DNA of 38,736 nt from DASWJQ01 sp036397095 (GTDB lineage Bacteria > Chloroflexota > Anaerolineae > Anaerolineales > E44-bin32). The stretch spans positions 1 through 38,736 of the forward strand of contig DASWJQ010000169.1 of assembly GCA_036397095.1 (NCBI GenBank). Direction: 5' to 3'. The notes below the pieces were generated by a model. That model searched no databases and had not been told where the DNA came from. It was given only the letters and a program-made list of their open reading frames with translations. Both the position numbers and the translations under genes were made by a program. Shown here piece by piece: positions 8,217 through 16,642 of this stretch. Every line of letters starts with the position of its first letter. Position 1 is the first letter of the stretch.

Positions 8217-9653
8217 TCAGGCTGAGCGCTGGTGGATTTCGTGCGCGGCGCGTAGGCCCGATTCGATGGCCCCCTGGATCCAGGCATGGGCCAGCGAGGT
8301 ATGTTCCCCGGCAAAGTGGATGCGCCCTTCGGGCTGCATTACGGCGGCGTGTAGCAGCGATTGCTGGCCCGGGTCGAACAAAGCGAAGGCGCCGCCGGCA
8401 AACTCGTCGTCGTGCCACATCTTGGAGGCGCCGGCTTCGAACGAGTCCTTGATTTGAGGATGGATTTCGGCCACGTTTTCGATGGCCTGGGTCAACCGCT
8501 CATGCTCGGGCAGCGATCCCCAACGCTGGGCGTCCTCCGACCAGGTGTAACTGGCCAACAGCACGCCGCGGCCGGTCGAGCGGCCGTGGTCCGGGTAATA
8601 CAAATTGCGGATGGCCAGGTCGGTGACGCTGCCGCCACCGATGATTCCGTCATCATCTTCCCAGAAGCGGCGACCGGCCTGCAGGAATACCTTGGCCGAG
8701 GCATCGTAGTGCAGTTGGCGGATAGCGCGCTGTTTGGCGCGCGAGAAGGGCTGCAGAACCTCAACATGACGCAGCACGGGGAAGGGCACGGTCAGGATGC
8801 CATAGTCGGCTTGCACCGAGAAGCGGCCGCTCTCGTTGCGGCAGTGGATGGTCACTCCCTGGTTGGATTGGTCGATGGCGACCATGCGGGCGCCGTAACG
8901 AATGCGGTCACCAACCGAAGGCAGGAAGGAACGAGGTAGCTGGTCCATGCCACCATCCAGGTAGACCAAGTCCCGGTAGAACCCGCCCAACTCCTCTCGG
9001 AGCAGCTCGAGGAACGACGAGTTCATCAGCGCTTCGTAGTTGGCCAGCAGGCCGAACAATTCAATGGCGCTCTCCGACCAACCCTGCAGTTCAAGAAACT
9101 CGCGCACCGAGTATTGGTCGTGCTCGCTGATGATCGAGGCCCAGGCGTCGTCGCCGTCGGCCTCCAGTCGATCGGCCATTGGCCTAATGGCGCGCTCCCA
9201 CATATCCATAATTGGTTGCGTTTGTTCGGCGGCGGGCAGTTCGAAACCCAGTTCGGCCATTGCCGCTTGGGCCTGTTCGATGCGCACTTTGTGGCCATTG
9301 AACAGGTAGTAACCCTTGGGGTTCGAGGCGGTGAACGGCGAAGTCTTCAAGCCGAAGGCATCTACGTAGGCCATGGTCAAGCGGTGGCTGGCAGGCAAGC
9401 GCATGGCGCCGGCTTCGGCGAACAGACCATCGGCGAAGGGCTGGCGAAGAGTCAGGACACGGCCGCCGACTCGTGACTGCGCCTCGAGCACAATCGGGTC
9501 ATGGCCCGCTTTCAGCAATTCATGGGCGGCGACCAGCCCGGCCATGCCGGCACCGACAATGGCAATGCGTTGTGGCTGGGATGGCTTGGGTTGCAGGCCG
9601 TTGGCGATCAGCGCTAGGTAGTCATGCTCGGAAAGTTGGGGCGACGAGGTCAT
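8217..9653 (-). CDS. Flavin monoamine oxidase family protein
   Basis: This is a 478-residue FAD-dependent amine oxidase of the MAO / L-amino-acid oxidase / polyamine oxidase superfamily. The dinucleotide-binding motif is IVGAGMAGL at 32-40, ending with E57, followed by the RVGGR motif at 61-65. The C-terminal FAD-contact motif FAGEHTS lies around residues 446-452. There is no signal peptide; the first 28 residues are a short extension. Enzymes of this family oxidise amines or amino acids to imines with release of hydrogen peroxide. The substrate cannot be decided from the sequence. ATG 9653 forms ATGA with the stop of the preceding lipoprotein gene. Confidence 0.88.
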   Translation of the reverse strand: MTSSPQLSEHDYLALIANGLQPKPSQPQRIAIVGAGMAGLVAAHELLKAGHDPIVLEAQSRVGGRVLTLRQPFADGLFAEAGAMRLPASHRLTMAYVDAFGLKTSPFTASNPKGYYLFNGHKVRIEQAQAAMAELGFELPAAEQTQPIMDMWERAIRPMADRLEADGDDAWASIISEHDQYSVREFLELQGWSESAIELFGLLANYEALMNSSFLELLREELGGFYRDLVYLDGGMDQLPRSFLPSVGDRIRYGARMVAIDQSNQGVTIHCRNESGRFSVQADYGILTVPFPVLRHVEVLQPFSRAKQRAIRQLHYDASAKVFLQAGRRFWEDDDGIIGGGSVTDLAIRNLYYPDHGRSTGRGVLLASYTWSEDAQRWGSLPEHERLTQAIENVAEIHPQIKDSFEAGASKMWHDDEFAGGAFALFDPGQQSLLHAAVMQPEGRIHFAGEHTSLAHAWIQGAIESGLRAAHEIHQRSA

Positions 9654-10396
9654 GGAACGGGCAGCGCCTCCATGCGCAAAGTGCCGCTGAAATCCAGCCG
9701 GCCTTCGGATACCTGCAGGTGCGAGATTTCGGCGAAATCCTGGCCGGCCAGCAGTGTGCTGGCAAGCAACCGGCCGAGCGGGTCGAACAAGAAGACGGGC
9801 ATCGGTAGCCGGCTGATTTGCCCTTCGACGAAGTCAAACTCGAGCTCGCCATCGGCGGCGTGAGGCGCTAGCACCACCCGCAACGGAAGGCGCGAGCGCC
9901 AGATACGCAGCACGCCACGCAGGATTAGGCGCCCGTCGGCCTTGAAGTACACCTGCGGCTCGACCAGCAGGAGGCGCAGGTCGGGCAGCAAGCCGGGGCC
10001 ATCCGAGCCAGCGGCGCTTGGTGCCAGGCCCAGGCCCTCCAGTTGGCGCAGCTCCTCGGGCAGATCCTGTGGATCCATTCCTTCGAAGCCGGGCAAGCTC
10101 TCGAGAGGCGGCAGCCCCTGGGTAACGGCCGAAAGTGAAGTAGCGTAGGCTAGGGCCGAAGTGGCCTCTTCCTGCGTGATCGAGAAGCTGAGGGTCCCGC
10201 CGGTCAGGCCGCTGACGCCAGCCAGCACCTTGCCGGCGAAGCTGGCGGCCGCCTGGCTGGAGACGGCCACGGGTGGGCCATCGTCGGGCAGGACGGGGTC
10301 GTCGCTGCCCGGAAGCGAACAAGCCATTAGCGCCAAAGTCAGGCTGAGGACCATCGCTTTCATGCGAGAAGTAGCAAGCGGTTGCCTTGAGGTCAT
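9650..10396 (-). CDS. Hypothetical lipoprotein
   Basis: This is a 248-residue probable lipoprotein with the signal MVLSLTLALMAC, Cys at 26. GGAGA seven bases before ATG 10396 supports this start over the internal ATG at 10363. After an acidic linker, the body alternates beta-strand-like stretches (YFKADGRLILRGVLRI, GELEFDFVEGQISRLPMPV), which recall DUF2993/LmeA-type lipid-binding folds, but this is only an impression. It is coupled to the amine oxidase by ATGA. A possible extended -10 element lies at 10429-10437. Confidence 0.6.
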   Translation of the reverse strand: MTSRQPLATSRMKAMVLSLTLALMACSLPGSDDPVLPDDGPPVAVSSQAAASFAGKVLAGVSGLTGGTLSFSITQEEATSALAYATSLSAVTQGLPPLESLPGFEGMDPQDLPEELRQLEGLGLAPSAAGSDGPGLLPDLRLLLVEPQVYFKADGRLILRGVLRIWRSRLPLRVVLAPHAADGELEFDFVEGQISRLPMPVFLFDPLGRLLASTLLAGQDFAEISHLQVSEGRLDFSGTLRMEALPVP

Positions 10397-10428
10397 GGCG
10401 GATTCTCCACTGTCGTGGGCGAGCGGCT

Positions 10429-10437
10429 AGACTACCA
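10429..10437 (-). promoter_or_regulatory. Putative extended -10 element of lipoprotein/amine oxidase unit
   Basis: On the - strand the 9-mer TGGTAGTCT lies 32 bases before ATG 10396. The identical 9-mer precedes the serpin gene at similar distance. No good -35 box is visible here, so this would rely on the TG extension. Pattern-based and weak. Confidence 0.25.
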
Positions 10438-10530
10438 CAATTGTTGATGCTCTCCGAGGTGCAACTGATGGAACTTTTTCTTCGAGCCAGTCCAGATTAA
10501 CCCTGGAGGCCTGGGGTACGAACGATGGCT

Positions 10531-11439
10531 TCAGCCGCTGGCCCCGATCATCTCGACGGCCAGCCGGATGGTGGTCAGGTGGATATCAACCGTGTCCTCA
10601 ATCTGGCGGGCGTAGCCACCGGCCATGACGATGGCCAGCGGCAGGCCGGCACCCAGGCAGGCATCAAGGACCATCTGGTCGCGCTGGGCCAGCCCGCCCT
10701 TGCTCAGTGCCAGGCGGCCAAGGCGATCGTCGAAGAAGGGATCGGCGCCGGCCAGGTAGACGATCATCTCGGGGTTGGCTTGGGCCAGGCTGCGCCACAG
10801 GCCCTCCGACAGCGGGGCCAGATACTCCTCGTCCCCACTCAGGTCGGCCAAGCCGATATCCAGGTCGCCAGGCACCTTTCGGTGGGGATAGTTGCGGGCT
10901 CCATGAATCGAGAAGGTGAATACATTGGGATCGCCGGCGAAGATGGCGGCCGTGCCGTCCCCCTGGTGCACATCACAGTCGACGATCAGGGCCCGCCGGA
11001 TGCGCCCATCGGCTTGCAGGCTGCGGACGGCGACGGCCACGTCATTGAACACGCAGAAGCCGGCACCCCGATCGGGATAGGCGTGATGCGTGCCGCCGGC
11101 CAGGTTGATCCCCAGGCCGTGGTCCAGGGCGGCCCGGCTGGCGGCCAAGGTGCCGCCGACCGAGCGCCGGGAGCGTTCGACCATCCGCCGGGACCATGGG
11201 AAACCGATACGTCGCTGCTCGGCGACACTCAGCGAACCTGCCATCAGCCGGTCGAGGTAGCTGGGGGTGTGGACCCTAAGCAAGTCCTCGTCGTCCGCTG
11301 CGGGGGAAACGTGGAGACTGGAGGTGTCAAGCACACTCTCGGCCAGCAGCCGGCTGCGCAAGCGTTCGTACTTGACCATGGGAAACCGATGGCCGGGGGG
11401 AAGCGGCAAGACAAACTGATCGTGGTAGAAGGCGCGCAC
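10531..11439 (-). CDS. Histone deacetylase-fold amidohydrolase (AcuC/HDAC-like)
   Basis: This is a 302-residue zinc-dependent deacetylase of the HDAC/AcuC/acetylpolyamine amidohydrolase superfamily. Counted from GTG 11439 it has the paired histidines H118-H119, FND at 131-133, the zinc motif DCDVH at 154-158 (ligands D156 and H158), a third ligand Asp in AGADPFFDD, and the catalytic-Tyr motif MAGGY. In bacteria these enzymes remove acetyl groups from lysines, acetoin-pathway proteins or polyamines; the sequence does not decide which. The frame is open further up into the glycerol-3-phosphate dehydrogenase gene. I chose GTG 11439 because the conserved fold starts at AFYHDQF; TTG 11457 is an alternative. 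It closely follows glpD and the AGPS-like gene and may share their transcript. Confidence 0.85.
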   Translation of the reverse strand: MRAFYHDQFVLPLPPGHRFPMVKYERLRSRLLAESVLDTSSLHVSPAADDEDLLRVHTPSYLDRLMAGSLSVAEQRRIGFPWSRRMVERSRRSVGGTLAASRAALDHGLGINLAGGTHHAYPDRGAGFCVFNDVAVAVRSLQADGRIRRALIVDCDVHQGDGTAAIFAGDPNVFTFSIHGARNYPHRKVPGDLDIGLADLSGDEEYLAPLSEGLWRSLAQANPEMIVYLAGADPFFDDRLGRLALSKGGLAQRDQMVLDACLGAGLPLAIVMAGGYARQIEDTVDIHLTTIRLAVEMIGASG

Positions 11440-11462
11440 CGCCGCCGATTGTACCAACGGGG

Positions 11463-13052
11463 TCAGCCAGGCTGCGGGAGGTTGTGGCAGCGGCGGCAGA
11501 GAGCCTGATAGGCATCCCATTCCTGCCGCCAAAGGTCGTCATCCCAGCCCAACGCCGGCTGGACGATGGCTCGCAGCCGGTCGTGGTGGGCGGCGCCTCC
11601 ATCTGGCAAGAGCAGCCCCAGACGGGTTCGCCGCAGCAATAAATCCTCCAAATGCACGATCGATTCAGCGCGGGCGGCCCAGCCGATTTCGGCCCACACG
11701 GTCGGCGTTCCCCCGATCGGCAGAAGGTCGGCGTCGGCCGCACCCGCCAGGGCCTCCACCGCCAGGGTCCCCAGCCGGCCGACCAGCCGCTGGCCGGCCG
11801 CCGGGAGGAGTGCAGCGTCTGCCGGTAACGCAGGAGCCAACGGCAGAATGGGCGCCGCCGGATCGAAGCTTGGCCGGCCTGGGAGTTGGTGGCGGATGTG
11901 GCGCAGGACATCGTGGGCCATGCGGCGGAAAATGGTCAACTTGCCGCCGGTGACCGTGACCAGGCCATCTTCCTGCCAGATCGCGTGCTCGCGCGACTCG
12001 CGAGATGGATCGGTCTTGCCCGTGTCGATCACACTGCGGACACCGGCGAACGTGCTGACCACATCGTCTGGCCCCAGCGCCAACCCCGGAAAACTATGGT
12101 CCAGTGCGGCGAACAGGTAGTCCGTTTCGGTTTGGGTGATGGCCAGATCGGTGGTCATGGGCTGGGCCAGGTCGAGGTCCGTCGTGCCGAACACCACCCC
12201 TCCTTCCCAGGGGATGGCAAACAGCAACCGGCGGTCGACCGGATGGAGCAGGCTGATGGCCTGCTGTAAAGGGAAGCGGTCGCCCGAAAAGATCAGGTGG
12301 GCACCGCGCAGCAGACGCAGTCTATCTCCCCGGCCAAGCTGCTGTCGCAAGCTGTCGGCCCAGGCGCCGGTAGCGTTGACCACCACCGCCGCGCTGGCCC
12401 GTACGGTTGGCAAGCTTTCGCCCGAGGTGTCAAAGACTTGCACCCCTCGAACCTGGCGATCGGGCGACCGATGAAAGCCGGCGACCCGCGCATAGTTGAG
12501 CGCCAGTCCTCCAGCCAGCCGTCCCTCCTGAGTCAGCCGATACACCAAGCGGCTGTCGTCGGTCTCGGCGTCGAAGTACAGGATGCCGGATTCGAGACCG
12601 TCTGCATTGAGTTGTGGGCAGCGCGCCAGCATGTTAGCCGGCGCCAGCCGTTCATGCTCCCACTTGCCCGCCATCCAATCGAACAGCGCAAAGCCAGCGG
12701 CATACATCCAGGCGGGTGTCGGATCGGAGCGGTAGTTGGTGAGCATGAACGGCAGTTTGTGGACCAGGCCGGGGGCCTGGCGGACCAACCGGTCCCGCTC
12801 CCGGACCGACTCAAATGTCAGATGGAACTGCAGGTTCTTCATGTAGCGGGCGCCGCCATGGACCAGCTTGGATGAGCGGCTCGAGGTGCCGGACCCAAAG
12901 TCGTGGGCTTCCAGCAGCAGACAGCGAACGCCGGCCCGGGCGGCTTCGTGGAACAGGCCGGCCCCGGTGATGCCGCCGCCGATGATGACCAGGTCCCAAT
13001 CCGCCTCAACCTCGGCCCACATCCGGTGGCGGGTTTCACGTGGCGGGGTCAT
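11463..13052 (-). CDS. glpD: FAD-dependent glycerol-3-phosphate dehydrogenase
   Basis: This is a 529-residue flavoprotein that oxidises sn-glycerol-3-phosphate to dihydroxyacetone phosphate at the membrane, passing electrons to quinone. Visible features are the FAD motif GGGITGAG at 25-32, the glpA/D signature SSRSSKLVHGGARY at 57-70, the substrate-domain segment IPWEGGVVFGTTD and TVTGGKLTIFRRMA near the end of the catalytic core. A C-terminal helical domain follows, as in GlpD. The start ATG forms ATGA with the stop of the alkyl-DHAP synthase-like gene, so the two are likely coupled. That context suggests it supplies dihydroxyacetone phosphate for ether-lipid chemistry or recycles glycerol phosphate. 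Confidence 0.9.
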   Translation of the reverse strand: MTPPRETRHRMWAEVEADWDLVIIGGGITGAGLFHEAARAGVRCLLLEAHDFGSGTSSRSSKLVHGGARYMKNLQFHLTFESVRERDRLVRQAPGLVHKLPFMLTNYRSDPTPAWMYAAGFALFDWMAGKWEHERLAPANMLARCPQLNADGLESGILYFDAETDDSRLVYRLTQEGRLAGGLALNYARVAGFHRSPDRQVRGVQVFDTSGESLPTVRASAAVVVNATGAWADSLRQQLGRGDRLRLLRGAHLIFSGDRFPLQQAISLLHPVDRRLLFAIPWEGGVVFGTTDLDLAQPMTTDLAITQTETDYLFAALDHSFPGLALGPDDVVSTFAGVRSVIDTGKTDPSRESREHAIWQEDGLVTVTGGKLTIFRRMAHDVLRHIRHQLPGRPSFDPAAPILPLAPALPADAALLPAAGQRLVGRLGTLAVEALAGAADADLLPIGGTPTVWAEIGWAARAESIVHLEDLLLRRTRLGLLLPDGGAAHHDRLRAIVQPALGWDDDLWRQEWDAYQALCRRCHNLPQPG

Positions 13053-14665
13053 GGGGCCGCATTCTCTTTGTCATCCGGCAGCAGCTTGCCCGGGTTCAAC
13101 ACACCGGCCGGATCCAACTGGCGCTGGACGGCGGCCAATAAACGCAGCCCGACCCGCCCCTTCTCGGGCGCCAGATGTTGCCGGTGGTCGATGCCGACGC
13201 CGTGGTGATCGCTGACGGTGCCGCCGTGCTGCTGGATGGCGGTCAGGCTGGCCGCTTTCAAGGCGCGCCACGCACTCAGCGTTTGGTCCGGATCGGCGTG
13301 GTGGCGGAGGACCGTCGTGACATACAGGCAAGCCCCGTCGGGGTAGGTGTGGGAGACGTGGCCAAAGGAAAGGCTGCCATCCCCCCACGGCGCAAGGGCC
13401 GAATCGAGCGCGGACAGCAACGCCTGACTGGCCGAGCCCAGCTGGGCCCACGTGAAGGAAGATTCAAAGGTTTCGATCGCATAGCCCGCCTGCCACAGTG
13501 AGTTGCGCAGATAGGGCGTGCGGAAACGGGCGCGGCGCCACTGTTCCCCGATCCATGGTCCGAGTGGCCAGCCGCCGTGACGGCGGACAAGCCGAACGAC
13601 GCGGCGGCCGCCGGCCGACACGGCCGGCTGTTCCCCCGTCAGACCATAGATCAAAAGACAGCGCTGTTGTTCGCCCGCCAGCAGGCCCAGGGCGCGCTCG
13701 GCCCAGGCGGCCAGCCGGTTGTGGCCGCTGAGAAGGAAGGTCAGCGATGTCTCGAGCGGGTCGAGCAGGCGAAGCATGGAGAGCGCCCCCGGCTGACTGG
13801 AAATGCGCCGGAGGGCCTGCAGTCCGGTGTCCCAGTCGGGCACGACGGCGGCGCGGAAAGTTTCCCTTTGTGGCCGAGGCCGGACGCGGACGGTGGCCTC
13901 GGTCAGGATGCCCAGCCGCCCCTCGGAGCCCAGAACCAACTGGCGCAGATCGGGGCCGGCGGCGCTGGCGGGAATGGCAGGCAAATCCCAACCGCCCAGC
14001 GGGGTCCAAATCCGGCCACCGGCGAACAAGTCTTCGATGCGCCCATAGCCGAGGGACTGCTGGCCCGAGGAGTGGGTGGCGATCCAGCCGCCCAAGGTGG
14101 CGTACTCGAAAGATTGGGGGTAATGGCCCAGGGTGAAGCCCTCGGCTGCCAATGCCTGTTCGATGTCGGGGCCGACGGAGCCGGCGCCGAAGCTTGCCAA
14201 TCCGCTGTCCCTGTCGAGCGTGTACAGACCGCATAGGTGGCGCAGGTCGACGGCGATGGTCGAGGCAGCCTCGGGGCGCGGGTTGATTTGCCCGAGGACG
14301 CTGGTGCCGCCGCCGAATGGCACCAGGTCGGAACCCCGGTCGACGGCCAACGCATACAGGCGATCCAGGTCGGCGTGATCCGTCGGGTAGGCGACCGCAT
14401 CGAAGAAAGCCGGGATGCGGCCAAATCGGAAGGCAATCCAATCGGGCAGTCCCTGACCGCAGCTGTGACGCAGCCGGTCTTCGGGGTCGGTCGTCAGGAG
14501 CGGGTGGTCAGCCAGGCGGGGGGCTGGCGCCGCCGCCAAGACGGACTCAAGGGTTGCGTCTGCGGCCGGGATCGGCGGGCCTAGCTCGGCTGCCAGCCTG
14601 GCGAGCGCTGCTTCGGCCAGCGGAACATGAATCTGATCGTCGCCCCAGCCATTCCAGCGGCGCAT
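13049..14665 (-). CDS. Alkyldihydroxyacetonephosphate synthase-like FAD oxidase
   Basis: This is a 538-residue FAD_binding_4/oxidase_C flavoprotein resembling alkyl-DHAP synthase (AGPS), which swaps the acyl chain of acyl-DHAP for a fatty alcohol to make the ether bond of ether lipids. Diagnostic points are the N-terminal RWNGWGD (3-9), the FAD loop PFGGGTSVLG (116-125), HYPQSFEYATLGGW at 181-194 followed by THSSGQQSLGYGRIEDL, and the C-terminal HHGVG motif (about 495-500). The AGPS signature separates it from plain D-lactate or glycolate oxidases, although those remain possible. GGAGG precedes ATG 14665. It is the first gene of a unit continuing into glpD and the HDAC-fold gene. Confidence 0.8.
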   Translation of the reverse strand: MRRWNGWGDDQIHVPLAEAALARLAAELGPPIPAADATLESVLAAAPAPRLADHPLLTTDPEDRLRHSCGQGLPDWIAFRFGRIPAFFDAVAYPTDHADLDRLYALAVDRGSDLVPFGGGTSVLGQINPRPEAASTIAVDLRHLCGLYTLDRDSGLASFGAGSVGPDIEQALAAEGFTLGHYPQSFEYATLGGWIATHSSGQQSLGYGRIEDLFAGGRIWTPLGGWDLPAIPASAAGPDLRQLVLGSEGRLGILTEATVRVRPRPQRETFRAAVVPDWDTGLQALRRISSQPGALSMLRLLDPLETSLTFLLSGHNRLAAWAERALGLLAGEQQRCLLIYGLTGEQPAVSAGGRRVVRLVRRHGGWPLGPWIGEQWRRARFRTPYLRNSLWQAGYAIETFESSFTWAQLGSASQALLSALDSALAPWGDGSLSFGHVSHTYPDGACLYVTTVLRHHADPDQTLSAWRALKAASLTAIQQHGGTVSDHHGVGIDHRQHLAPEKGRVGLRLLAAVQRQLDPAGVLNPGKLLPDDKENAAP

Positions 14666-14751
14666 GCCGCCTCCAGCGTTGTCCAGGTCTTCGGCTGTTT
14701 CGGAGGGGTCACCAGCTTCAGTCTAGGCCCGCTTGCCCTGCGTGTCCAGCC

Positions 14752-14872
14752 AACCACAAAGTCGCTAAGGGCAGAAAGGATCTTCTTGGGCCACAAAGGA
14801 GTGCTTCACCGTCAGCCGGCATGTCCTTAGTGCCCTTGCCAGGAGCTTCGTGCCCTGTGGGTCTTGGTGGTT
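14752..14872. repeat. Purine-rich interrupted inverted repeat, copy C
   Basis: AACCACAAAG... (14752-14780) and the inverted right arm ending in CTTGGTGGTT (14824-14872) share interrupted blocks AACCAC-AAG and AAGGGCA-AAGGA. It fills most of the gap between the AGPS-like gene start and the membrane-protein stop, which it overlaps by two bases. The composition matches copies A and B. Confidence 0.45.
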
Positions 14873-16442
14873 AGCCGTCGGCGGGCGGATGGTAGCGCAT
14901 CAATCTGTAGTGGTCGTCGGCGTACTCCAAGGCCAGGCCGGCGCATTCCAGGCCGAACAGGTCATCGTCGAGAAGTACGTGGCTGAAGGCGCCCATTTGA
15001 TACAGCGTGGGCAGTAACTCGCAGCTGACCAAGCCAGGATCATCGCGATAGAAGAACTGGGCGCGGCGCACCCGGTCGTACCAGGTCAGCACCTGTTGGT
15101 CCTGGTACGGGATCGACTTGAAATCAATGAAGGCGGGCGCCCGCGCCGCCAGACGGAAATCCTGGAAATTGGGGGGGATCAAGTAGTTGTCACCGGGTTC
15201 AAGGTTGGCCCGGACGTGGGCGACAACCCCCTGGTACGGCGCCTGCTGCTTTCGCTGAAGCAGCAGCACAAAGGCACCAACGCCGGCCAGCGCCGCCAGC
15301 CCGGCGACAGCCCAAGTCAGGCGGGTGACGGTTCGATTGGCTGAGGCAGGCAGCCAGCGGGCCAAGCCGATGCCGACGATCACGGTGCTGGCCGCCGGGA
15401 TCAGGAAGGCGGACAGGCGCCAGGGCATGAGCAGCGTGAGGCGCAGATCGCCGGTCACCTGTTGGACGATCGTCAGCCCGAGGGCGGTCGCCGCCGGCAC
15501 CGCCAGCAGGACGAACAGCTTCGACCGGCGAACGAGCGCCAACGCCAGGCTGAGCAGCGCCAGTTGAACCAGCGCAGCTGCATTCAGCCACTGGCTCAAC
15601 TGGGTGTGGTGTGGAATGCGAAATTCGATCAGGACCTCGGCTGCCTGGCGCCATGTCTCAGGACCGCTGGGGGCGAAAAGACGAGCGGTGTAGAGTGTGA
15701 TCGGCAGCACCAGCAGCAAGGCGGCTGCGCCCAGGCCGATGGGGCGGGCAAATCGTTGTGTGCGCTGCCACTCGAGCGCCACCATAGTGGCTGTCAGGAC
15801 GGCGGCGCTCAGCAGGTAGGTGGGATGGACGATGGCGGCCAGCGCGGCGCAGGCGACGGCCGGAAAAGCGCGGCCTCGCAGGAAGAGAGCGATCGCCGCC
15901 AGCAGGAAGACGCCGAAGGTGCTCGGTTGGTAGACGGGACCCAGCAGCCGCTGGCCGGCCAGGCCGGCTTCGAACAGGTATTCCCAATCGGAGCCCGCCA
16001 GCCGCGCCAGGCCATAGCGGAAGGCCGCCGAGTGGAGCACGACCACGGCGCCCAGGAAGGGGACGGTCGGCAACTGCCGGCCGAAATCGGCTGCCACCGT
16101 GCGCGCCAGCGCCAACAGGCTGAACAGGTATATGCCCATCAACAAGCCATATTGAAGGTAGAAAGCCCAGGTTCCGAGTGTGGTGGCGGTCAGCCAGACG
16201 AGGGCACTGAAAACCGGCGTCGGATCGAGCGTGTTAGCCAACCAGTCGGCCCCAAGTTGGCCGAAGCCGGCCCGCGCCAGGGCGTGGAGAAAGTACTGGT
16301 TCTGGTTGGAGGTGAATAGCGGGGCCTGGGCATAGGCCAGGGCGAAGACGACGGCCCACAAGAAGTGGCCCACGATAGCCTGCGTGCGATCGTCTGCCAG
16401 CCAACCCGGCTGCTTGACACGGCGGTTGCTGGTGTCGTTCAC
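14871..16442 (-). CDS. Polytopic membrane protein (GT-C-like), function unknown
   Basis: This is a 523-residue integral membrane protein with roughly ten hydrophobic helices between residues 25 and 405, then a soluble C-terminal domain of about 110 residues. The layout, with a large first loop (TSNQNQYFLHALA) and a soluble tail, is like membrane-embedded GT-C glycosyltransferases or DUF6798-type proteins, but I see no motif that proves a function. I chose GTG 16442 because a TATACT -10 box lies only six bases upstream, which would give a leaderless transcript; GTG 16478 in the same frame is the alternative. It is followed by the AGPS-like unit. Confidence 0.7.
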   Translation of the reverse strand: MNDTSNRRVKQPGWLADDRTQAIVGHFLWAVVFALAYAQAPLFTSNQNQYFLHALARAGFGQLGADWLANTLDPTPVFSALVWLTATTLGTWAFYLQYGLLMGIYLFSLLALARTVAADFGRQLPTVPFLGAVVVLHSAAFRYGLARLAGSDWEYLFEAGLAGQRLLGPVYQPSTFGVFLLAAIALFLRGRAFPAVACAALAAIVHPTYLLSAAVLTATMVALEWQRTQRFARPIGLGAAALLLVLPITLYTARLFAPSGPETWRQAAEVLIEFRIPHHTQLSQWLNAAALVQLALLSLALALVRRSKLFVLLAVPAATALGLTIVQQVTGDLRLTLLMPWRLSAFLIPAASTVIVGIGLARWLPASANRTVTRLTWAVAGLAALAGVGAFVLLLQRKQQAPYQGVVAHVRANLEPGDNYLIPPNFQDFRLAARAPAFIDFKSIPYQDQQVLTWYDRVRRAQFFYRDDPGLVSCELLPTLYQMGAFSHVLLDDDLFGLECAGLALEYADDHYRLMRYHPPADG

Positions 16443-16448
16443 GCTGGC

Positions 16449-16454
16449 AGTATA
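16449..16454 (-). promoter_or_regulatory. -10 element TATACT, possible leaderless start
   Basis: TATACT on the - strand (16454-16449) matches 5 of 6 consensus positions and lies six bases from GTG 16442, so transcription would begin at or next to the start codon. No strong -35 box is seen. Confidence 0.35.
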
Positions 16455-16642
16455 GTCCGCAGCCCACCATTCGAGCACCAGGCTCGTTGGGGGGACTAGC
16501 GCAAACCGGCGGATTGGTCCATAGTCGCGGCGTTAGCAAGCAGGCCCCTCACCCTTCCATCCATTCCTGGGTCAAAACAACAATTTCAGTCAACAAGCCG
16601 GTGGACCCGACCCCGGCGTGTGGGCACAGTAGGGAGAGGGCG

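Noticed and set aside
10525..11508. 327-codon open frame antisense to the HDAC-fold gene
   Set aside because: Mirror of a well-conserved enzyme; no domain signal of its own.
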